From the NCBI GenBank assembly GCA_038373885.1, contig JAWZYV010012338.1, positions 186,001 to 250,000 of the forward strand: 64,000 bases of DNA. Direction: 5' to 3'. The notes below the pieces were generated by a model. It searched no databases and was not told the DNA's origin. It worked only from the letters and a program-made list of their open reading frames with translations. Source of the stretch: Cheiracanthium punctorium (Eukaryota; Arthropoda; Arachnida; Araneae; Cheiracanthiidae). Both the position numbers and the translations under genes were made by a program. Shown piece after piece: positions 58,201 to 64,000 of the stretch (positions are counted from its first letter, which is position 1; every line of letters starts with the position of its first letter).

Positions 58201-61200
58201 ATGGTCGACTCGACGAGCCATGACGATAGTTCTGCATAGAAAGCTTCAATATTCCGACAATTACAGTATCTTTTAAGATAAATTTACTGTTCTATAAATT
58301 CCGTAGATATCTATCCACATTTATCCGAGACAGACAAACCGAAATTATGAACACGTTTCAACAATTCTGGAAAGTTTCAAAACGTTAATTTTGCTTGCTT
58401 GTCGAGCTCATCTCTTTGCACTGAACTGCTTTGCGTTAGTTTTCAGCCCTCATTCGTGTTCTTCCTTGCAGCTATTCATATCCATCTGAACGTGGAAGTT
58501 GCCGAGTACCACCCGTACCACTTGTCACGGGGAGCACAGATAGCTATCCACTCGCCTTACGTGATGCCGTCTCCCACTCGGGAAGGACAACTCCTCAACC
58601 TTGGCAAAATTTACAGGATCTATTTGCAAGTGGTACGTGACTGATCTTTCAGCTATTTCTTTCGATCAAAGAAGAGTCGAAGCAGCAATCGTAACAGAAT
58701 ATTGAATCCAGATAAGCGAAAGCATATAGATCATATCAGGGGTGATCAAATCGTGGCGCATACGACAAACTTGGCGCACGGGAGGATTTTAAGTGGCGCA
58801 TTGCATCCTTGTGACTCCGTACTAATCTGAGACAGATTCAAGATTTCTGAAATAATTTCGTGCCCGGAAATATTTTATTTCTCATAACTTATGATGCTGC
58901 ATCAAAAGAAATCATGTGGTACACACCAAAATACATTGTCATCAAAATTCGAACCATTTCTGATTCTCTAACACAGCGGTTCCCGACCTTTTAACGTCGC
59001 CCCCCCCACAAAGGCTAACTTACGGTAGCGTCCCACTCCCTCACATTTTTTTTTTCAGCATACGTTCAGTTTTTTATTCTTCAACAAGGAACATTGAGTC
59101 GCCTTTTCTACAGAATTATGTTATAGGTAAAGTTTGAGTAAACATTTTAAGCCTAAAGAAGTATGTTTTGGAGTAAAAATAAGAATAAATAAGATGATTT
59201 TTTAAAACATGCATTATCACTTGCCCTTTGCCTGTTTTTCTCGCCCCCCCCCCCTCTGCAAACGCTGTGCGCTCTCCTAGTGAGCGCGCCTCCAGAGGTT
59301 GGGAAACGCTGCTCTAAAAAATATTCCATCAATTATTTGTAGAACCTCTGCCTCAGAGTAAAAATTTCAGTCTCATGTGTCAGATTATAACTTCTACTAC
59401 CCTAAATAAGTCCTTCTCTATCGGTATTTATATTTTTCAACACTAATACTTGAAAGTAATGAAATAAAAAAAGTGCTTGAATTGTATGAACTCTTCTGAA
59501 CTTTTCAGTTAAAAAAAATTGGTGTGCGATATGCGAAAGATTAGCCACCCCTGGCATAAATGCACCTAAAATCTTTTAATGCCAATTTCTGTGTGTCTAA
59601 AACTTTCAATTTTGCCCGAAGCAGCATTACTGCCCTCTATATAAAACTTTTATGTCCTCATTAGATAAATTTTTGCTAAAGTGGATCCATTGTAGTAACT
59701 GATTAGGATTCTTGAATAGTTCTTTTATAAGCTTTAGCTCCATACCCTATTGTTGTAATAAAATTATCCACCAGTTTTCTTGACCTATTTATGCCAGTGA
59801 GTGGATAATGCATTTTGATATAGAATGGCACTAATTTTCATAATTAGTACGTGCTGATAAATTTGGCACTTCTTTCGTTTCAGGCCGAGCAGAATCTCCT
59901 TCCAGCACCTTACCATAGCAACTGCACTGATTACATGAAACAGTGGAGGGAAAATGGAGGAAAAGGACCTGTCAATTTCAATGTGAGTTTCCGAGAAAAA
60001 TTGCAATTTCTGGTTGATACTTCGGCGAAATCAACTGCAGTCGAACCTCATTAACCCCTAATGTAACATAAGTAATATGTAAGGATTGCAACTAAAATTG
60101 CAATCATTACATATTACTTAAGTTTCTAAATACAACAGTCTATTATTTAAAAAAAAATTCAGAATACAACGAAATTGTTAGGAAATATTGAAGCTATGGG
60201 AGATTTCAGTGGAAAAACACTAGTTAAAAAAATATCCACCAGACGGTGTTTTTACAGTGCTTTCATGGGGAACAAAACAGAGCACACAGAAATTATTACA
60301 AATGATTTTGTAGTTTAATTTGTGCAAAACATTATTTGTTTTATACATTCCATGCCGTCCTATTTTTGACTAAGGTTTTTCCAATTTGTCATCTTAACAC
60401 ACTTTGTGCCAGTACCTTGCAAAGAGTAACAAGAGGTTACATCTCCGCCTACCATGAATGTAGCTCCACCTTTGCTCCTAGAATCCATAAACTTTATACA
60501 TTTTGGAATGCTTCAATTGCCAATTTTCAACGTTTCCTATTACTTTATGTCAAAAAACCGCTTTCACTTCATTTAATTTCAAATGTCCATTGTTGACATC
60601 GTGGGAAAAATACTGTTTAATTGTGGACGTTTATTTTCATTATGTGTTAGCAACTTTTCCAGCCCTAAACAGCTTCAAATTGGCAATTGAAGCATTCCAA
60701 AATGTATAAAGTTTGATTCATAATGAGGTCGAGAAAAACGTACGTACGTGATGGGTGCATAGTGTGTTAATACCTTCCAAGTGTTTTTCCAGGCAGACAA
60801 TTCAGCTAAGTTTTTGTCTCTCTCTTTTTCGGGCACCAAATGGTTTAGCCATAAACATATTTTTAGTGGCTCCATTGTCATGCAGTCTTATTAATTTCCC
60901 TACCCATTTAATCCTCTGTAAAGTTATGAATTTAATATTATCTGGCTTTTTAAATAGTTTGTAAATTTCTGAGTTGGTTCTGCTTCCCCAGTAATTTATC
61001 ACACATATTTAATTCCACCAAATGTGCTTCTTAAAATTCTTCTTTCAAATAAGCAAATGTGTCTTTTGCAGTCATTTACGAAGTTTTAGCAGTGTATGTG
61101 AGAATGGCTCTAAGTTTTATAAAAATGTCTTTCTTCGTTTTAAAATTCTGGAAGAAGTATATTTGAAGGATTCTCCATACCGTACGTTTTTTATTGCAGA

Positions 61201-62564
61201 TGTGTTTGGAGAAATGCAAGCTAGACAGATCTTTGGAACTGTATGGTTGTGTTAACCCACAAATTGATTACCCAAATAACGAGACCATATGCTCTATAGG
61301 TAAGTACTCTCCACCAGCACAATATTCGAGTGCAAGTACAGTTGTCAAGAAAATTAATTACCATAACAATAAATTGTTCTCTGAAAAAAAAATTCAGATA
61401 AAATATTGTTAAAAAACATTAGATTCAGGGATGCATTTTAAAGAAACGATCTTGAAATATTTGGCAAATCAAGATTAAAGAAAATTAAGACAAGAAATTT
61501 AAGAAAATTTAAGACAAAGAAAAGAAAGACAGCAAGCTGTGCCCGGCACAGCCAGCTGTCGTCAAAAAAGGGTCTTTAGATCTGTGGCACGCGATGAACG
61601 TTTCGATCGTCCGCCATCTTGCTGGTAGTTAAGTCGAGCGATGGCAACGGCTGCCCTTTTTTCAGCATTGGGAAAGGGTTGCGCCTCAAAGGGTTAAAGC
61701 CATGCCCCCCTCCCAAAAAAAAAAAAGAATCTTAAAATGAAAGATAAAAATTAAACTTCGCATTTTTATTCTCCTGTAACTAACAAATTCTAATTTGGTT
61801 AAAGAAATATAAATTCTTCTTCTATCATCAGGTCAAGGTCACCCCAATCTGAAAGGTTGCACTTCATCAATCACGGTTGTTCTGTAAATGCAAAATTAAA
61901 GAGTTTCTAAAGAGTTCCCACATAATATTAAGCAGTTTTTAGGGCCCTAAATTTTGTAAATGAATCTTAATAAGTTTGAAGGAGTTTTTAAGGAGTGCAT
62001 GAACCCTGAAGTAGTACACCCCCTTCCCCCGTATATGTATGTAAATTTACAAGACCATCGATTCAATGTGTAAATTTTATTACTTTTCTTTTTTATGAAA
62101 CTTTTCCATAAATATCCCAGAGGTTAAGGCATTGGACTGGTAACCGCAAGGTTGGGGTTTCGAATCCGACATACCATTGAAGACCACCGTGTACATGTGG
62201 TGTAAGTGCTCGTTAAGTCCGTGGTTCCGAAAGTCTCACTGGTGGTCGCTAGCAGTTTCCGAGGGTGCCAATATTTAAAAGGTTCACCTTCTAATGAGGA
62301 TCCAAATTGTGTCGGGGAACTCCAGGAAGGACGTGTGTAGCTAAACGACACATCCGGTGACGTGAGCTGTCCTCTCCTGGCGAACAAACGGACTTAATGG
62401 ACGAATGCACTTTTAATATATAGCACTATAGTGTAGATTTAAAATTTGAAAGTACATCAGAATTTTTATTCATTTATTATTATTTTATTTTTGTTTTTAG
62501 AAATGCATAATTTCCAATCCAAAGCCAGGAGTGCATGCTACGGACAGTGTTCCATGCCCTGCGA
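52233..62564 (+). CDS. Degenerin/ENaC-family sodium channel, exons 1-8 (3' end outside window)
   Basis: Plasma-membrane cation channel of the amiloride-sensitive ENaC/degenerin/ASIC family, acting as a trimer. Exons: 52233-52423, 53663-53783, 56275-56402, 57296-57447, 58472-58632, 59884-59982, 61200-61299, 62501-62564. All have AG/GT borders and phases agree, giving 338 complete codons. TM1 is near residues 14-38 after a very short cytoplasmic N-terminus. Then come the family motif [10 protein letters not shown], a cysteine-rich stretch ([21 protein letters not shown]), NCT glycosylation sites, [45 protein letters not shown] and [10 protein letters not shown]. The last 100 or more residues, with TM2 and the selectivity filter, lie beyond or were not found. 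Exon 4 has several AGs; 57296 keeps the frame. A splice acceptor before 52218 suggests an upstream non-coding exon. Confidence 0.92.
53876..54095 (+). repeat. Satellite-like block copy in channel intron 2
   Basis: 'actatatattaaaagcgtatcataattcatg', 'cataaaacgcatctttggaattgaaacc' and 'aaaatcgcctgctaaaactgttttac' match 45843-46080 in order. It lies just upstream of a mariner remnant. Confidence 0.75.
54127..54710 (-). mobile_element. Internally deleted mariner element in channel intron 2
   Basis: Inverted ends AGGTTGTAACGAAAGTTTTC (left from 54127; right to 54710) share about 26 bp, with TA outside both (54125-54126, 54711-54712). The minus strand keeps pieces of a mariner N-terminus such as [17 protein letters not shown] and [19 protein letters not shown], with stops between. 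The DDE core is missing, so it is a 584-bp remnant. Confidence 0.85.
54935..56148 (+). mobile_element. Tc1-like transposon in channel intron 2
   Basis: Inverted ends CACTGTCTACCAATAAGTAT match over about 28 bp at both sides. TA follows the right end (56149-56150). The left neighbour is TG, probably a mutated TA. The size (1.2 kb) and single gene are typical. It is in the same orientation as the host gene. Confidence 0.9.
55059..56089 (+). pseudogene. Tc1-like DD34E transposase, nearly intact, one frameshift
   Basis: The N-terminus [20 protein letters not shown] starts at 55059 in one frame and stops at 55133. From about 55118 a second frame continues [20 protein letters not shown] to the stop at 56089, so one base appears to be missing near 55120. 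The second frame has the rest of the bipartite DNA-binding domain (AYVIKKWK, linker RVGRPTKLG), the [14 protein letters not shown] region, and the full catalytic core: [22 protein letters not shown] and [20 protein letters not shown]. There are 34 residues between the second aspartate and the glutamate (DD34E). The C-terminus [17 protein letters not shown] is complete. The element is young but probably inactive unless the frameshift is a sequencing error. Confidence 0.92.
57700..58221. mobile_element. Inverted-repeat MITE-like element in channel intron 4
   Basis: 'caggctgtccgaaaa' plus flanking 'ccatggcttcctgag' on the left is inverted on the right ('cttttcggacagcctg', 'agggagccatgg'). Inner stretches ('gtacgagcaaagttt', 'gtacctgacc') also pair. 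The arms are about 150-170 bp. No clear target duplication. Confidence 0.7.
58737..59553. mobile_element. hAT-like element in channel intron 5, containing another hAT MITE
   Basis: Left CAGGGGTGATCAAATCGTGG and right CTTTCGCATATCGCACACC-type sequence ending in TTAGCCACCCCTG form imperfect inverted ends (CAGGGGTG plus 'tggcgcata'/'tgcgatatgcg'). The 8-bp flanks do not match well, so it is older or the edge is misjudged. Confidence 0.6.
58974..59311. mobile_element. hAT MITE (338 bp), nested
   Basis: It starts CAGCGGTTCCCGACC and ends GGTTGGGAAACGCTG. Flanks are ctctaaca and ctctaaaa (58966-58973, 59312-59319), seven of eight equal. The inner sequence 'gcaaacgctgtgcgc' and 'tttttctcgccc' is related, inverted, to 11353-11530 inside the 11-kb hAT element. 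Confidence 0.85.
60394..60770. mobile_element. TTAA-flanked MITE in channel intron 6
   Basis: TTAACACACTTTGTGCC on the left and GGGTGCATAGTGTGTTAA on the right are inverted partners. An internal ~45-bp inverted pair ('aactttatacattttggaat', 60492-60530 and about 60675-60715) makes a strong hairpin. The TTAA ends suggest a piggyBac-type mobiliser. Confidence 0.75.
61535..61697. mobile_element. Right-end fragment of piggyBac-like family P2 in channel intron 7
   Basis: 'cggcacagccagctgtcgtcaaaaaaggg' through 'gcgcctcaaagggttaa' matches 33672-33818 closely and keeps the TTAA that is damaged there. The left half of the palindrome is missing. Confidence 0.85.
62110..62395 (+). mobile_element. tRNA-derived SINE (family C) in channel intron 7
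   Basis: The head is AGAGGTTAAGGCATTGGACT (box A), GGTAACCGCAAGG, then GGTTTCGAATCCG (box B), resembling a tRNA with a long variable region or Thr-like anticodon arm. The body runs to GGCGAACAAACGGACTTAAT. No duplicate was found in this window. Confidence 0.72.
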
Positions 62565-64000
62565 GTAAGTACAGTTTAACTGGTCACACCATGAAAATTT
62601 ATTATTTTGAACTGCTTCTTTTCCCCTCACAGGGATAAAAACAAGGGGAAATTACGATATAAACGTTTAAAAATAAAGATTGCACAGTACGAGGGAGGGG
62701 AAAGAAAGAAATCAGAATCAGTGCGGCATTTTAAATAATGACTGCCACAATAATACGCTGCTTGGGTTAGAACTGGAAAATTATCCAAAATCTGCATTGA
62801 TAAATGAATTTCTTTTGCGGTACATCTGCAATGCTGTAAATATGACTTATTATAGGTGCACTAAGTTGGAAGCTATAGATTTTTTCTATGGGGGGAGGAA
62901 GGCCTGGTTAAAATATTGCTTTAGACCATTTAGTTTAGAATAGCATTTTGATCTTTTGTTTTGCTTAAAAAAGCTTTTCTTAAAAAAAAGAATAAACAAG
63001 GCCCTCCTCCAAAAAGTTACTTTTACCGCCTCTGTTATGAACATATGTCAAATCCATTAATTTTTTTTCCAGACACTAGGGGCCAAGGCCCCTAGACTCG
63101 CTACGTTCACTTTTGGTATGAGGCATTCGGCCCCTACTAAGGTTTATTCGTAAAAAAGACAGAATTTCAACAGACAAATCCCAAAGATTGGATCAGAGAG
63201 AATGTTACTGAACTACACATTGCTTGGTTCTTGCATGTTCATTGGTACATAAAAATTTAAACTTCACACTACAGTAGATCACGCCACATAACGCGGTAGA
63301 TATTTTGTTATAGGAATCCGTGTTGTACTGGTCCTGAGCTATACTCCACCTGGAGTGCGGACTCTGCGTATAATCGATGGAAAAATTATTTGCACTCCTG
63401 AGAAATGCAGTGATATTTAATGTTGCCATTCAAAAGTTATATTAATTAGGAGCTAACGCGTAATAAAAGCAGAACATCTGTTTAAGCTGTATTTTTAATT
63501 ATGTAAAACCAATTGGACACCTTGTGTATTTGCTACCCATGGTGATTTTTCATTATTTGGCGGCTTGCGTATATGTATAGTTAATAATTAGCTCTAAGAA
63601 AACAGTTCTTAATATGTTTTCTTTGATAAAAACTACGGAACAGCTACGTTAGCTTGCCACCAATAGCGACTTTTCATTATTTGGCGATTTACACATGCTC
63701 ATAACCTATAATTACTGCTCATGTAAGGTTCCCGGAAAACCGTTATCCATATTTTCATATACATAATCCTTTGCAGATTGGCGTATTTAGCACCACGAAT
63801 TATATCATCTCGCCGCGCTGGCAAACATCCAAAGTGTACTATAACTGCTATAATGGCATAGTTACCGCCACCAAATATGTCTACTGGTAGCAAATACTCC
63901 AGCTGGACCGAACCAGCTTTAAAATAATCCGCATTTTAATTATTTTTCATTTTCAAGATTCTGGGTTCTAACATTCTGGAACTTGAAGCTTAGATTCACC
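62565..64000. other. Channel intron 8 and possible downstream exon; otherwise AT-rich
   Basis: The eighth donor (GA|GTAAGT) opens an intron that runs to, or nearly to, the window end. One weak candidate exon exists near 63791-63833. The last 500 bp contain recurring 'ttttcattatttggcg' phrases, which suggests repetitive DNA. Confidence 0.4.

Noticed and set aside
63060..63110. Acceptor TTTTTTTTCCAG before 63073 as next channel exon
   Set aside because: The phase-compatible frame reaches TAG after a few codons and shows no family motif.

Overview
This is a eukaryotic window that is AT-rich, intron-rich and dominated by transposons. No bacterial or viral gene organisation is visible. Two host genes can be read with confidence from splice junctions and protein motifs: a three-exon dithiol glutaredoxin on the minus strand (10779 to 6622) and the first eight coding exons of a degenerin/ENaC-family sodium channel on the plus strand (52233 to 62564, continuing past the window end). 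The channel's short cytoplasmic N-terminus and the tRNA-derived SINEs, Tc1/mariner, hAT, piggyBac-like and Transib elements suggest an arthropod, most likely an arachnid such as a spider. That assignment is inference.

Layout. 1-2.2 kb: tandem repeats and a tRNA-derived SINE. 2.2-5.5 kb: a complete pogo/Tigger-type element with perfect terminal inverted repeats (TIRs), TA target duplications and a transposase broken by one frameshift. 6.6-11.1 kb: the glutaredoxin gene, whose 3.5-kb second intron holds a piggyBac-like MITE and tandem repeats; a CRE-like site lies upstream. 11.1-13.9 kb: a 2.8-kb hAT element. 14.8-17.8 kb: an inverted-repeat element with ~0.8-kb arms, one arm interrupted by a piggyBac-like MITE. 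18.0-23.1 kb: a Transib (RAG1-like) transposon with RSS-heptamer-like CACAGTG ends and a CGCCG target duplication. It carries a decayed transposase and is itself interrupted by a 2.35-kb retroposed repeat. 28-36.7 kb: a decayed Tc1-like element split by a 2.6-kb hAT element, a piggyBac-like palindrome and other insertions. 39-50 kb: hAT MITEs, SINE copies, an inverted-repeat element and satellite-like blocks. 52-64 kb: the channel gene, with Tc1, mariner, hAT, piggyBac-like and SINE insertions in its introns.

The transposons form a readable stratigraphy. At least six insertions lie inside older elements, and nine have exact or near-exact target-site duplications (8 bp for hAT, 5 bp for Transib, about 11 bp for the retroposed repeat), so their boundaries can be set to the base. 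No locus was seen that requires a new defence or metabolic system. The most unusual items are the Transib element and two hAT families with short GC-rich subterminal arrays (GAGCCC-type and CTCGT-type).
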